A program made the position numbers and the translations under genes. 64,000 bases of DNA, taken from the NCBI RefSeq assembly GCF_021458635.1, contig NZ_JAIRDQ010000003.1, positions 434,001-498,000 on the forward strand, given 5' to 3'. Position 1 is the first letter of the stretch, and every line of letters begins with the position of its first letter. The DNA comes from Bradyrhizobium monzae. Lineage in GTDB: Bacteria; Pseudomonadota; Alphaproteobacteria; Rhizobiales; Xanthobacteraceae. Below are positions 16,539-25,293 of the stretch, piece after piece. The notes beneath the pieces were generated by a model that was given only the letters and a program-made list of their open reading frames with translations, was not told the origin of the DNA and did no database searches.

Positions 16539-18704
16539 TCAATTGACCGGCGCATCCAGCCGGAACGCGTTTTCGACAATCCTCAATCCCACCTCGTTGC
16601 CGAGCGACATCAGCGACTCCGGATGGAATTGCACGCCGGCGACCGGCAGGGTCTTGTGCTCCAGCGCCATGGCGACGCCGTCCTCGGTGCTGGCGGTGAC
16701 GCTTAGAACTTCAGGCATGCTGTCGCGCTCGACAAAGAGCGAATGATAGCGGCCGATCACGATCTCGTTCGGCAGATTGCGCATCAGGCGCCCGCCGCGC
16801 ACCTGCACACGCGAGGGCCGACCGTGGGCTGGATGAGTGAGCTGGCCGAGCTCGCCGCCGAAATATTCGCCGATTGCCTGGACGCCGAGGCAGACGCCGA
16901 ACACGGGCAGCTTGTTCTCGAGCGCCGCGCCGATGGTTGTCTTGATCCCGAAATCCTCCGGGCGGCCCGGGCCTGGCGACAGCACCAGCAAATCCCACCT
17001 CTTCTGCTTGAGCATGTCGAGCGCATGCACATAGCGGACCACGGTGACGCTGGCGCCGACCTGACGGAAATAATCGGCGAGCATGTGCACGAAACTGTCG
17101 TCGTGGTCGATCAGCAGCACGCGCTTGCCCGAGCCGGTGGCATCGGGGGCAAACGCCGACAGCGGCTTCGGCGGATCGCCGCGCAGCGCCTGGAACAGGG
17201 CTGCGGCTTTCACCTGGCATTCGCGATCTTCCGCGGCGGGATCGGAGTCGAACAGACAGGTGGCGCCGACACGGACCTCAGCGAGACCATCCTTCATGCG
17301 GATGGTGCGGATGGTGAGACCGGTGTTGATGCTGCCATCGAAGTTCACAGCGCCGATCGCGCCGGCATACCAGCGCCGCGGCGAGCGCTCGTGGTCCTCG
17401 ACGAACTGCATGGCCCAGAGCTTGGGCGCGCCGGTCACCGTCACCGCCCAGGCATGGGTGAGGAACGCGTCCAGCGCATCGAAGCCGGGTCGCAGCATGC
17501 CTTCGACATGATCGACGGTGTGGAACAGCTTTGAGTAGGTCTCGATCTGGCGGCGCGCCAAAACCTTGATCGTGCCGGGGACGCAGACGCGCGCTTTGTC
17601 GTTGCGATCGACGTCGGTGCACATGTTGAGCTCGAACTCGTCCTTCTCCGAGTTCAGGAGCTGGCGGATCTGCTCGGCATCGCCGATCGCATCGGTGCCG
17701 CGCGCGATCGTGCCCGAGATCGGACAGGTCTCGACGCGGCGCCCGTCGGAGCGCACGAACATCTCCGGCGACGCAGAGACGAGGAATTCGCCGTCGCCGA
17801 GATTCATCAGCGCACCGTAGGGCGACGGGTTGATGACGCAGAGGCGCTGGAACACTTCGGCCGGCGACCGCTCGCAGGGCTCGGCAAAGAGCTGGCCGGG
17901 CACAGCTTCAAAGAGATCACCGCGGGCAAAGGCCGCGCGCGCGGTCTCGACGGTGGCCTGGTATTCGCCGGGGGCGTGATCGGCAAAGCCCTGGCGTCCC
18001 GTCTTCAAATAGGGGCTCTCGGCCGTTTCGCGCGGCAGGCCTTCCGTGGATTTGCCCTTCCACGCGAATTCGTAGCTCAGCACGACGCCGCGCCCCGTGG
18101 CGCGGTCATAGGCAAGCAAGCGATCGGGGACGTAGAGTACGATGTCGCGCTGATCATTCTCGCGCGGGCGCTTCTGCACGAGGTCCTCGATCTGGAACAC
18201 GAGGTCGTAGGCGAAGGCGCCGAACAGGCCGAGCAGCCCGTCGTCATTGGCGGAGAAGGCGGCGACGAGATCGCGCACCAGCGACATCACGCTGGCGCGT
18301 CGCGTGCGCTGGTCTTCCTCGATCGGCGCATCGCCGCGGATGATATCGCCGGCAAGCCGCGTGGCGGTCTTCCCGGAGATCACGACGCAGGGCTCGCGCA
18401 GGACGTCGGCGAGGAAGGCGATCAGCACCTCGCCACGCGCGTTGAGCGCTTCGAGCTTGAAATTGACGCCAGTGGTTTCGAGCTTGAGCGGCGGATCGGA
18501 GAAGCCCAGGTCAAAGCTCTCGTAGCGGCCCGGCACGGTCGTGCCCGAGGACAGCACCACGCCGCGGCGGCGGTCGAGCAGGCTGACGAGATCGTCGAGC
18601 CGGTTGGCGCCGCCGGTGAACTGTTCGGCCACGCGCGTGATCGCGAGACCGCCGCGGGTCACGTAGTCGCTTCTGGCCGGAAGGGCAAAGACTGTCCTGT
18701 TCAT
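16539..18704 (-). CDS. trpE(G): Anthranilate synthase, fused TrpE-TrpG
   Basis: A single 721-residue polypeptide making anthranilate from chorismate and glutamine. The TrpE-like chorismate-binding part covers about residues 1-500, with 'CPISGTIARGTDAIGDAEQ', 'ELNMCTDVDRNDKARVC' and 'HAWAVTVTGAPKLWAMQ'. The class I glutamine amidotransferase part follows from about 525, with nucleophile Cys605 (FGVCLGVQ), His694 and Glu696 (GVQFHPES). Such fusions are characteristic of rhizobia, where expression is controlled by attenuation at a Trp-rich leader. That leader is visible here at 18867-18820. Confidence 0.96.
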   Translation of the reverse strand: MNRTVFALPARSDYVTRGGLAITRVAEQFTGGANRLDDLVSLLDRRRGVVLSSGTTVPGRYESFDLGFSDPPLKLETTGVNFKLEALNARGEVLIAFLADVLREPCVVISGKTATRLAGDIIRGDAPIEEDQRTRRASVMSLVRDLVAAFSANDDGLLGLFGAFAYDLVFQIEDLVQKRPRENDQRDIVLYVPDRLLAYDRATGRGVVLSYEFAWKGKSTEGLPRETAESPYLKTGRQGFADHAPGEYQATVETARAAFARGDLFEAVPGQLFAEPCERSPAEVFQRLCVINPSPYGALMNLGDGEFLVSASPEMFVRSDGRRVETCPISGTIARGTDAIGDAEQIRQLLNSEKDEFELNMCTDVDRNDKARVCVPGTIKVLARRQIETYSKLFHTVDHVEGMLRPGFDALDAFLTHAWAVTVTGAPKLWAMQFVEDHERSPRRWYAGAIGAVNFDGSINTGLTIRTIRMKDGLAEVRVGATCLFDSDPAAEDRECQVKAAALFQALRGDPPKPLSAFAPDATGSGKRVLLIDHDDSFVHMLADYFRQVGASVTVVRYVHALDMLKQKRWDLLVLSPGPGRPEDFGIKTTIGAALENKLPVFGVCLGVQAIGEYFGGELGQLTHPAHGRPSRVQVRGGRLMRNLPNEIVIGRYHSLFVERDSMPEVLSVTASTEDGVAMALEHKTLPVAGVQFHPESLMSLGNEVGLRIVENAFRLDAPVN

Positions 18705-18744
18705 GTGGTCCTCTTACGAAACTTGCCGAGGGAACGCCACACAG

Positions 18745-18780
18745 GACAAACGATCAGGCCGCCGCACTGCGTGGGCGACC
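18745..18780 (-). terminator. Transcription attenuator between trpL and trpE(G)
   Basis: On the minus strand GGTCGCC (18780-18774) pairs with GGCGGCC (18763-18757), with an inner CAC/GTG pairing in the loop. The sequence running into TGATCGTTTGTCCT follows, a moderate T-rich tail. Upstream alternatives for pairing are present: CACCTC/GAGGTG around the trpL stop and CGATTT/AAATCG between 18806 and 18785. This is the layout expected of a ribosome-controlled terminator/antiterminator pair. Exact folding was judged by eye. Confidence 0.75.
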
Positions 18781-18819
18781 TTCGACGATTTTGGGAAAAG
18801 AAATCGCACCGGCCACCTC

Positions 18820-18867
18820 TTAGGAGGTGCGCCACCAAAGACGGGATGGGCAGGCTGCGGTGCTCAT
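18820..18867 (-). CDS. trpL: trp operon leader peptide (15 aa) with tandem Trp codons
   Basis: The ORF reads M-S-T-A-A-C-P-S-R-L-W-W-R-T-S, with two consecutive Trp codons (minus-strand TGGTGG at 18837-18832) and a stop at 18822-18820. It lies 115 bases upstream of trpE(G), just before alternative hairpins and a terminator. Ribosome stalling at the Trp codons when charged tRNA-Trp is scarce would favour antitermination. In Sinorhizobium the homologous leader starts without a 5' UTR and its attenuated RNA acts as a small RNA in trans. The promoter spacing here suggests the same leaderless start. Confidence 0.85.
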   Translation of the reverse strand: MSTAACPSRLWWRTS

Positions 18868-18903
18868 GGGCGGATACTCACCATGGCGCGGGGACGGCGT
18901 CAA
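18868..18903 (-). promoter_or_regulatory. Probable trpL-trpE(G) promoter, leaderless start
   Basis: On the minus strand TTGACG (18903-18898), a 17-base spacer and TGAGTA (18880-18875) are followed after 7 bases by the trpL ATG at 18867. Initiation would fall at or next to the A of the start codon. The -10 is weak, which is usual in this group. It overlaps the 3' end region of the dienelactone hydrolase gene. Confidence 0.6.
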
Positions 18904-18934
18904 GGGCGCCACCCCGCACTACGGGCTACGGAGG

Positions 18935-19609
18935 CTACCCCAGATGCTTCCTGAAAAATTCCGTGGCCCTGCCCCAGGCGAGCTCGGCGGCTTCGCGGTC
19001 GTGCACGGCCTGGCGCTGCTCGTTGACGAAGGCGTGTTCGGCGTCATAGCGGAACAGCTCGAGCGACTTGCCGGCGGCCTTCATCGCCTTCTCGAAGCCG
19101 TTGACCAGCTCCGGCGTGCACCAGTCGTCCTTGTTGGCGAAGTGGGCCTGCAGCGGGATCTTGACGTCGGCGGGCTTGGCCGCCTGCTCCGGCGGGATGC
19201 CGTAGAACACGACGCCCGCGGCGAGCTCCGGCACATGCACCGAGCCGATGATGGTGACGGCACCGCCGAGGCAGAAGCCGGTCAGGCCAACCTTGGCGCC
19301 GTTGCGCGACAGATATTGCGTGGCGCCGCGCACGGTCTGCGTGGTGGCATCCATGAAATCGAGCGAGTTCATCTCTTTGCCGGCCGCATCCGTGTCGTGA
19401 TACGGCACCACCTTGCCGTTGTAGAGATCGGGCGCCAGCGCATCGAAGCCGGCGAGCGCAAAGCGGTCGCACAGGCCCTTGATCTGGTCCGACAGGCCCC
19501 ACCACTCCTGGATCACGACCACGCCCGGCGCGTTGCCGCGTGCGGCGTTCGCAAGATAGCCCGAGGCGTCCTTGCCGTCCGGACGCTTGAAGGTGACGAC
19601 GGTTCCCAT
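18935..19609 (-). CDS. Dienelactone hydrolase family protein
   Basis: An alpha/beta hydrolase of 224 residues. The nucleophile is Cys113 in 'GLTGFCLGGAVTI', with Asp161/162 (NKDDWCTPE) and His192 (DAEHAFVNE) completing the triad expected of dienelactone hydrolases. 'VVIQEWWGLSDQIKGLCDR' is the conserved early region. Classical members open dienelactones in chlorocatechol degradation, but most genomic members have unknown substrates. The start at 19609 is backed by GGAGGAC upstream. It ends 32 bases before the trp promoter on the same strand, so read-through into trp is possible unless terminated. Confidence 0.9.
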   Translation of the reverse strand: MGTVVTFKRPDGKDASGYLANAARGNAPGVVVIQEWWGLSDQIKGLCDRFALAGFDALAPDLYNGKVVPYHDTDAAGKEMNSLDFMDATTQTVRGATQYLSRNGAKVGLTGFCLGGAVTIIGSVHVPELAAGVVFYGIPPEQAAKPADVKIPLQAHFANKDDWCTPELVNGFEKAMKAAGKSLELFRYDAEHAFVNEQRQAVHDREAAELAWGRATEFFRKHLG

Positions 19610-19687
19610 GGTGGTGTCCTCCGACGAAGTTGTAGGGCGGTTGGAGGTATTTTGACCGGAGGGAACGCGCGGCGCAATCCACACTCT

Positions 19688-19793
19688 CGTCATTCCGGGG
19701 CGCGCATTGCGCGAGCCCGGAATCCATTTCGCAGCGGAGTTGATGGATGAATGGATTCCGGGCTCGATGCTGACGCATCGCCCCGGAATGACG
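19688..19793. repeat. Palindromic intergenic repeat, CGTCATTCCGGGG type
   Basis: Outer arms CGTCATTCCGGGGCG and CGCCCCGGAATGACG are perfect complements, and inner arms GAGCCCGGAATCCAT and ATGGATTCCGGGCTC pair as well, so the whole 106-bp unit can fold on itself. This is a scattered non-coding repeat type seen widely in Bradyrhizobium chromosomes. It lies between the fbc operon terminator and the dienelactone hydrolase start. Confidence 0.85.
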
Positions 19794-19805
19794 GAGAACT
19801 GAGCA

Positions 19806-19832
19806 ATAAAAAAGCCCCCTTGCGGAGGCTTC
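19806..19832 (-). terminator. Rho-independent terminator of the fbcF-fbcH operon
   Basis: Read on the minus strand, AAGCCTCC (19831-19824), loop GCAA and GGGGGCTT (19819-19812) form a stem with one mismatch, followed by a run of T. It begins 26 bases after the fbcH stop. Confidence 0.85.
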
Positions 19833-19857
19833 TTCATTCTCGTTTCGCATTGGCCGC

Positions 19858-21921
19858 TTAGTGCGAGTCGGCCCAGACCTTCTTCTTGGTGAAGTACATC
19901 AGCAACGCGAAGATGATCAGGAACACGAAGACCTGGAGGCCGATGCGCTTGCGCGCTTCCATGTGCGGTTCGGCGGTCCACATCAGGAACGTGGTAACAT
20001 CCTTGGCGTACTGCGCAACCGTCGCCGGCGAGCCGTCGTCAAAGGTCACCTGGCCGTCGCTGAGCGGCTTCGGCATCTTGATGGCGTGGCCCGGGAAGTA
20101 CTTGTTGTAGTACGAGCCTTCCGGGATGGTCACGCCTTCCGGCGCCTTGTCCTCAAAGCCCTGGAGCACCGCCGCGACATAGTCCGGGCCCTGCTCCTGG
20201 TACTGGCTGAAGAAGTCGACCAGGAACATCGGGAAGCCGCGGCCGTAGGACCGCGCCTTGGTGATCAGCGACAAATCGGGCGGCGCTGCGCCACCGTTCG
20301 CCGCGCGCGCTGCCTGCTCGTTCGGGAACGGCGAGGGGAAGTAGTCCGCCGCCCGGCCGGGGCGCTCGAACATGTCGCCCGCATCGTTCGGGCCGTCCTT
20401 GATCTTGTAATCGGAGGCAAACGCTGCGACCTGCGCCACCGAATAGCCGGGGCCGCCGGGATCGCCGAGATTGCGGAAGGCAATGAAGGACAGGCCGTGG
20501 CAGTTGGCACAGACCTCCTTGTAGACCTTCAGACCGCGCTGGAGCGCACCGCGGTCATACGTGCCGAAAGGGCCCGCGAACGACCATTTGTTGCCCGGTG
20601 GCTTGGGGCCGCCTTCCTCGGCGCGGACATCCCCCAAGGTGCCGACGAAGAGCGCGCCGGCGGCGACGAGCGCAACCGCGATCGAGGCTACGGCCTTGCC
20701 GCTCTTGGCGAGGATCGCCTCCGAGATCGAGTTCGGCACCGGCCGCGGCGTCTCGATGCGCGCGAGCAGCGGCAGCACGATCAGGAAGTAGGCGAAGTAG
20801 CAGACCGTCAGGACCCGGCCGGCAATCACGTAGATGCCTTCCGGCGGCTGCGCGCCGAGATAGCCGAGCAGGATGCAGACCGCGACGAAGATCCAGAAGA
20901 ACTGCTTGGCCAGCGGACGGTACTTCGACGACCTGGTCTTGGCGGCATCGAGCCAGGGCAGGAAGCACAGGATGATGATCGCCGAGAACATCCCGATCAC
21001 GCCCGCGAGCTTGTTCGGGATCGAGCGCAGGATCGCGTAGAACGGCAGGTAATACCATTCCGGCACGATGTGCGGCGGCGTCACGCCCGGGTTCGCCGGA
21101 ATGTAGTTGTCGGCGTCGCCGAGATAGTTCGGCATGTAGAAGATGAACCAGGCATAGAGCAGCAGGAAGCAGGCGACGCCGAAGCCGTCCTTGATGGTCG
21201 CATGCGGCGTGAACGGCACCGTGTCCTTTTCCGTCTTCGGCTCGACGCCGTCAGGATTGTTCTGGCCGGCCACGTGCAGCGCCCAGACGTGGAGCACGAC
21301 GACACCCGCGATCAGGAACGGCAGCAAATAGTGCAGCGAGAAGAAGCGGTTCAGCGTCGGGTTGCCGACCGAATAGCCGCCCCACAGCAGTGTGACGATG
21401 CTCTCGCCGACATAGGGAATGGCCGAGAACAAATTGGTGATGACAGTGGCGCCCCAGAAGCTCATCTGGCCCCACGGCAGCACATAGCCCATGAAGCCCG
21501 TCGCCATCATCAGGAGGTAGATGATGACGCCGAGGATCCAGAGCACCTCGCGCGGTTCCTTGTAGGAGCCGTAATAGAGGCCGCGCAGCATGTGGACGTA
21601 GACCGCGAAGAAGAACATCGACGCGCCGCAGGCGTGCATGTTGCGCAGCAGCCAGCCGTAATTGACGTCACGGACCAAGAGCTCGACCGACTTGAAGGCG
21701 AGATCGGCATGCGGCGCGTAGTGCATCGCCAGGATCACGCCGGTCAGGATCTGCATCCCGAGCATGAAGGAGAGGATGGCGCCGAACGTCCACCAGTAGT
21801 TCAGGTTACGCGGGGTGGGATAGACGACGAAGGAAGAGTGCACGAGACCCATGATCGGCAGACGCCGCTCGATCCATTGCAGGGCCGGATTGCTCGGCTG
21901 GTAGTCGGATGGTCCGCTCAT
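19858..21921 (-). CDS. fbcH: Fused cytochrome b / cytochrome c1 of the bc1 complex
   Basis: A 687-residue precursor carrying both subunits. Residues 1 to about 410 are cytochrome b, with eight hydrophobic helices, haem-ligating His in '[20 protein letters not shown]' and '[20 protein letters not shown]', and the Qo-site PEWY ('[14 protein letters not shown]'). A second hydrophobic signal (about 408-432, [20 protein letters not shown]) precedes cytochrome c1, with CANCH (Cys471, Cys474, His475) binding haem c and a C-terminal anchor. In Bradyrhizobium the fusion is cleaved after translation. It oxidises quinol and reduces cytochrome c, and acts with the Rieske gene 62 bases upstream. Confidence 0.97.
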   Translation of the reverse strand: MSGPSDYQPSNPALQWIERRLPIMGLVHSSFVVYPTPRNLNYWWTFGAILSFMLGMQILTGVILAMHYAPHADLAFKSVELLVRDVNYGWLLRNMHACGASMFFFAVYVHMLRGLYYGSYKEPREVLWILGVIIYLLMMATGFMGYVLPWGQMSFWGATVITNLFSAIPYVGESIVTLLWGGYSVGNPTLNRFFSLHYLLPFLIAGVVVLHVWALHVAGQNNPDGVEPKTEKDTVPFTPHATIKDGFGVACFLLLYAWFIFYMPNYLGDADNYIPANPGVTPPHIVPEWYYLPFYAILRSIPNKLAGVIGMFSAIIILCFLPWLDAAKTRSSKYRPLAKQFFWIFVAVCILLGYLGAQPPEGIYVIAGRVLTVCYFAYFLIVLPLLARIETPRPVPNSISEAILAKSGKAVASIAVALVAAGALFVGTLGDVRAEEGGPKPPGNKWSFAGPFGTYDRGALQRGLKVYKEVCANCHGLSFIAFRNLGDPGGPGYSVAQVAAFASDYKIKDGPNDAGDMFERPGRAADYFPSPFPNEQAARAANGGAAPPDLSLITKARSYGRGFPMFLVDFFSQYQEQGPDYVAAVLQGFEDKAPEGVTIPEGSYYNKYFPGHAIKMPKPLSDGQVTFDDGSPATVAQYAKDVTTFLMWTAEPHMEARKRIGLQVFVFLIIFALLMYFTKKKVWADSH

Positions 21922-21983
21922 GATGCGATCCTGAGGAAATAAAACGACGAGACGGTTCGAGGCTTCGGACGCGGGTCCGAAGC

Positions 21984-22514
21984 TCAGCCGATCTGGATTT
22001 TGGTGTCGGAAACGAACTGGTACGGCGGCACCGGCAGGTTCGCGGGCGCGGGCCCCTGGCGGATGCGGCCGGACGAATCGTACTGCGAACCATGGCAGGG
22101 GCAGAAGAACCCGTCGTAATTGCCTTCATGAGCGATCGGGATGCAGCCGAGGTGGGTGCAGATGCCGATCACGACCAGCCACTGGTCATGGCCGGCTTTG
22201 ACCCGGGCCTCGTCGGACTGCGGATCGGGCAGGCTCGCCACGGGAACGGCGCGCGCCTCGTCGATCTGCTTCTTGGTGCGGTGACTGATGTAGATCGGCT
22301 TGCCACGCCAGAACACCTTGATGTCCTGCCCCTCGGCGACCGGGCTCAGATCGACCTCGATCGGCGCACCGGCGGCGATGGTCGAGGCGTCCGGATTCAT
22401 TTGGGAGATAAAGGGCCAGAGCGCAGCTGCGCCCCCTACTGCTGCAGCTGCCCCCGTTGCAACGAATAAGAAATCACGGCGTGTCGGATGGTCCGCCGAA
22501 GACGCTGTCGTCAC
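21984..22514 (-). CDS. fbcF: Rieske iron-sulfur subunit of the bc1 complex
   Basis: A 176-residue protein. The N-terminal twin-arginine motif is '[19 protein letters not shown]', with a single membrane anchor. The 2Fe-2S site is Cys119-Thr-His121 with Cys124, and Cys138-Pro-Cys140-His141 in 'FFCPCHGS'; Cys119, His121, Cys138 and His141 are the expected ligands. The start is taken as GTG at 22514 because this gives the exact length of the Bradyrhizobium protein; the frame extends 70 codons further upstream without similarity. It is co-transcribed with fbcH. Confidence 0.96.
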   Translation of the reverse strand: MTTASSADHPTRRDFLFVATGAAAAVGGAAALWPFISQMNPDASTIAAGAPIEVDLSPVAEGQDIKVFWRGKPIYISHRTKKQIDEARAVPVASLPDPQSDEARVKAGHDQWLVVIGICTHLGCIPIAHEGNYDGFFCPCHGSQYDSSGRIRQGPAPANLPVPPYQFVSDTKIQIG

Positions 22515-22656
22515 GATTCCAACCCTTTCTTCTTGTGCTGCCGACGGAACCGCTCCAGGAGCCCCCAAGGTCCCCGGAACAGTCTGCCGGCGCCCGCGGC
22601 CCCCCGCGGCGGCAGAACTTGGCGTGTCTCCACCAAAACAAGGCGAAAAACAGCAG

Positions 22657-22673
22657 TCCAGAATCGTTCTATT
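22657..22673. promoter_or_regulatory. Candidate Irr/ICE-like dyad upstream of fbcF
   Basis: AGAATCGTTCT (22660-22670) is a perfect dyad with a 3-base centre, flanked by TCC and ATT. It agrees partly with the iron-control element bound by Irr in Bradyrhizobium (AGAA-N3-TTCT core). It lies about 145 bases from the fbcF start and 120 from trmL. Outer positions match poorly, so this is only a candidate. Confidence 0.3.
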
Positions 22674-22793
22674 GGCACCCTTGCAGGACGAGCGCAAGCC
22701 CGCTAACGGCGCGGGAGCGTGCAATGCACGAATTCCGCGGCCAGCGATGTTTTATTGAGACATTTCCGGCCCACAACCGACCGACCATCGCCC

Positions 22794-23252
22794 ATGCAGA
22801 TCGCACTTTTCCAACCCGACATCCCCCAGAACACCGGCACGATTCTCCGCCTGTGCGCTTGTCTTGGCATCGCCGCCCACATCATCGAACCGGCCGGCTT
22901 CCCGGTCTCCGACCGGCATTTCCGTCGGGCGGGAATGGACTACCTCGACCACGTCAGCATCGCCCGGCACGATTCCTGGTCGAAATTCGAGGAGTGGCGG
23001 GCGGCACACAGTTACCGGCTGCTGCTGTTCACCACCAAGGCCGCCACTGATTACCGCGATTTTCATTACCAGACGTCGGACATCCTGCTATTCGGGCGCG
23101 AGAGCGCCGGTGTCACCGACGCGGTGGTCGAGGCCGCGGATGCGCGGCTGGTAATCCCGATCAGCCCGGGGCTGCGGTCGCTCAATGTCGCCATGACCGC
23201 GGCGATGGCCGCAGGCGAAGCGCTCCGGCAGGTCCGGACCCCGCACGATTGA
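22794..23252 (+). CDS. trmL: tRNA (cytidine/uridine-34 2'-O)-methyltransferase TrmL
   Basis: A 152-residue SPOUT methyltransferase. The start 'MQIALFQPDIPQNTGTILRL' and the knot motifs 'DILLFGRESAGVTDAV' and 'VIPISPGLRSLNVAMTAAMA' are diagnostic of TrmL (formerly YibK). It methylates the ribose of wobble nucleotide 34 in leucine tRNAs using SAM. The ATG at 22794 is the family start; the frame runs 25 codons further upstream without similarity. It is divergent from fbcF and 18 bases before queE, so a tRNA-modification operon trmL-queE-queD is likely. Confidence 0.94.
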   Translation: MQIALFQPDIPQNTGTILRLCACLGIAAHIIEPAGFPVSDRHFRRAGMDYLDHVSIARHDSWSKFEEWRAAHSYRLLLFTTKAATDYRDFHYQTSDILLFGRESAGVTDAVVEAADARLVIPISPGLRSLNVAMTAAMAAGEALRQVRTPHD

Positions 23253-23270
23253 TAGTTTGAGGAGAGAGCA

Positions 23271-23903
23271 GTGAGTTACGCGGTCAAGGAAATCTTCCTG
23301 ACCCTGCAAGGCGAAGGCGCCCATGCCGGGCGCGCATCCGTGTTCTGCCGTTTTGCCGGCTGCAACCTCTGGAGTGGCCGCGAGGCGGACCGCGGCCATG
23401 CGACATGCCAGTTCTGCGACACGGATTTCGTCGGCACGGACGGCACGCTCGGCGGCCGTTACGCCTCGGCCGTGGAACTCGCCGACACCATCGCCGCGCA
23501 ATGGACGGCTTCCGCCGACAACCGCTACGTGGTGCTGACCGGCGGCGAGCCGCTGCTGCAGGTCGATGACGCCCTGGTCGAGGCGCTCCATGCTCGCGGC
23601 TTCGAGATCGGCGTCGAGACCAACGGCACGGTTGCTCCGCCGGACGGCCTCGACTGGATCTGCGTCAGTCCCAAGGGCGGCAGCGAGCTCGTGCTGAAGC
23701 GTGGCCACGAACTGAAGCTGGTCTATCCGCAGGCTCTCGCTGCACCCGAGACTTTCGAGGGCCTCGCCTTCGAGCGCTTCTCGCTGCAACCGATGGACGG
23801 GCCCGAGGTCGCAGATAACACCGCGCGCGCGATCGACTACTGCCTGCGCCATCCGCAATGGCGGCTGAGCGTGCAGACGCATAAATCGCTCGGCATCAGA
23901 TAG
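23271..23903 (+). CDS. queE: 7-carboxy-7-deazaguanine synthase
   Basis: A 210-residue radical SAM enzyme that converts carboxytetrahydropterin to carboxydeazaguanine in queuosine biosynthesis. The cluster motif is the QueE-specific C-x14-C-x2-C ('GCNLWSGREADRG' to 'TCQFCDTDF') rather than the common C-x3-C-x2-C. 'VVLTGGEPLLQ' is the SAM-contacting GGE motif and 'GVETNGT' follows. The start is a GTG at 23271 after GGAGAG. It is followed by the QueD homologue 16 bases downstream. queC and queF are not in the window. Confidence 0.95.
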   Translation: MSYAVKEIFLTLQGEGAHAGRASVFCRFAGCNLWSGREADRGHATCQFCDTDFVGTDGTLGGRYASAVELADTIAAQWTASADNRYVVLTGGEPLLQVDDALVEALHARGFEIGVETNGTVAPPDGLDWICVSPKGGSELVLKRGHELKLVYPQALAAPETFEGLAFERFSLQPMDGPEVADNTARAIDYCLRHPQWRLSVQTHKSLGIR

Positions 23904-23919
23904 GACGGGTTGACGACAG

Positions 23920-24285
23920 ATGTGGGAATTGACGAAATCGTTCCGCTTCGAGGCGGCGCATTCGCTGTCGGGAACGACCTTTGGCGCTGATAGCGAAGAG
24001 ATCCACGGCCACTCCTTCCGCGCCGAGGTGACGGTGCGCGGCATCCCCGACCCTGCGACCGGCATGGTGGTCGATCTCGGCCTGCTCCAGCGCGCCATAG
24101 AGGACGTGCGCGTGACGCTCGACCACAAGTTCCTCAACAAGATCGAGGCGCTGGGCGCACCGACGCTGGAGAACCTGTCGCGCTTCGTCTGGGAGCGGCT
24201 CGCGCATATCGGCAAGCTGACCCGCGTCAGCATCCACCGCGACAGTTGCAACGAGAGCTGCACCTATTACGGTCCGCAAGCGTGA
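23920..24285 (+). CDS. queD: QueD / 6-pyruvoyl-tetrahydropterin synthase family protein with ExxHGH instead of CxxxHGH
   Basis: A 121-residue PTPS-fold protein. Zinc ligands His14 (FEAAHSL), His29 and His31 (EIHGHSF) are present. Residue 25, four before the HGH where E. coli QueD has its catalytic Cys, is Ser, and Glu26 gives an ExxHGH pattern like that of PTPS-III enzymes. The C-terminal 'RDSCNESCTYYG' matches the QueD end. Adjacency to queE points to queuosine synthesis (dihydroneopterin triphosphate to carboxytetrahydropterin), but the active-site change leaves a folate-type or altered chemistry possible. Confidence 0.88.
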   Translation: MWELTKSFRFEAAHSLSGTTFGADSEEIHGHSFRAEVTVRGIPDPATGMVVDLGLLQRAIEDVRVTLDHKFLNKIEALGAPTLENLSRFVWERLAHIGKLTRVSIHRDSCNESCTYYGPQA

Positions 24286-24291
24286 GATTTC

Positions 24292-24380
24292 GTAGGGTGG
24301 GCAAAGCGTAGCGTGCCCACCATTCAAGACAACGGTGATAGATGGTGGGCACGGCGCGACCGCGCCTTTGCCCACCCTAC
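24292..24380. repeat. Palindromic intergenic repeat, GTAGGGTGGGCAAAG type
   Basis: GTAGGGTGGGCAAAG (24292-24306) and CTTTGCCCACCCTAC (24366-24380) are perfect complements; inner GTGCCCACCAT and ATGGTGGGCAC also pair. This 89-bp cruciform-capable unit fills the gap between the QueD homologue and hemF and is a second repeat class in the window. Confidence 0.85.
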
Positions 24381-24405
24381 AGGGCCGGTGCGCCGGGGTT
24401 AGACC

Positions 24406-25293
24406 ATGGACGTTTCGACAATCGAAGACCGCAAGGCCCGCGCCCGCGGCTGGTTCGAGCATCTGCGCGACGACATCTGCGCGAGCTTCGAACGGCTTGA
24501 GGATGAGGCGCCGCAAGGCCTCTATCCCGGCGAGGCCGGCCGCTTTGCGCGGACGCCATGGCAGCGCACCGATCACTCTGGCGCTGCCGGCGGTGGCGGC
24601 GTGATGTCGATCATGCACGGACGCCTGTTCGAGAAGGTCGGCGTGCATTGCTCGACCGTGCACGGCGAGTTCGCGCCCGAGTTTCGCGCGCAGATTCCGG
24701 GCGCGGCTGAAGACCCTCGCTTCTGGGCCTCCGGGATCTCGCTGATCGCCCACATGCGCAATCCACACGTACCGGCCGTGCACATGAACACGCGCTTCGT
24801 CGTCACCACCAAGGCGTGGTTTGGCGGCGGCGCCGATCTCACGCCGGTGCTCGACCGCCGGCGCACGCAGGAGGATTCGGACACCCTCGCCTTCCACGCC
24901 GCGATGAAGGAAGCCTGCACAGGACCGAACGGCGTTGCCGATTACGACAAGTACAGGAAGTGGTGCGACGAGTATTTTTATCTGCCGCACCGGAAAGAGG
25001 CGCGCGGCATCGGCGGCATCTTCTACGACTGGCATGACAGCGGCGACTGGGACGCCGACCTCGCCTTCACGCAGGATGTCGGTCGCGCGTTCCTGAAGAT
25101 CTACCCTGAAATCGTCAGGCGCAATTTCGCGAGCGCCTGGACCCGAGAGGATCGCGAGGAGCAGCTGATCCGCCGCGGCCGCTATGTCGAGTTCAACCTG
25201 CTCTACGACCGCGGCACCATCTTCGGTCTCAAGACCGGCGGCAATGTGGATTCGATCCTGTCGTCGCTGCCGCCGGAGGTGAAATGGCCATGA
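24406..25293 (+). CDS. hemF: Oxygen-dependent coproporphyrinogen III oxidase
   Basis: A 295-residue aerobic HemF, which oxidatively decarboxylates coproporphyrinogen III to protoporphyrinogen IX without a metal cofactor. Family blocks are clear: '[20 protein letters not shown]', '[12 protein letters not shown]', '[13 protein letters not shown]', '[17 protein letters not shown]', '[10 protein letters not shown]' and '[20 protein letters not shown]'. It is haem supply for the same respiratory chain as fbcFH. The stop overlaps the next gene by 10 bases, implying translational coupling with the HAD phosphatase. Confidence 0.96.
   Translation: MDVSTIEDRKARARGWFEHLRDDICASFERLEDEAPQGLYPGEAGRFARTPWQRTDHSGAAGGGGVMSIMHGRLFEKVGVHCSTVHGEFAPEFRAQIPGAAEDPRFWASGISLIAHMRNPHVPAVHMNTRFVVTTKAWFGGGADLTPVLDRRRTQEDSDTLAFHAAMKEACTGPNGVADYDKYRKWCDEYFYLPHRKEARGIGGIFYDWHDSGDWDADLAFTQDVGRAFLKIYPEIVRRNFASAWTREDREEQLIRRGRYVEFNLLYDRGTIFGLKTGGNVDSILSSLPPEVKWP

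Noticed and set aside
19861..21942. A 693-codon open frame antisense to fbcH
   Set aside because: It mirrors fbcH almost exactly and has Arg/Asp/His-rich composition typical of an antisense frame in high-GC DNA; the opposite strand has full cytochrome b/c1 motifs.
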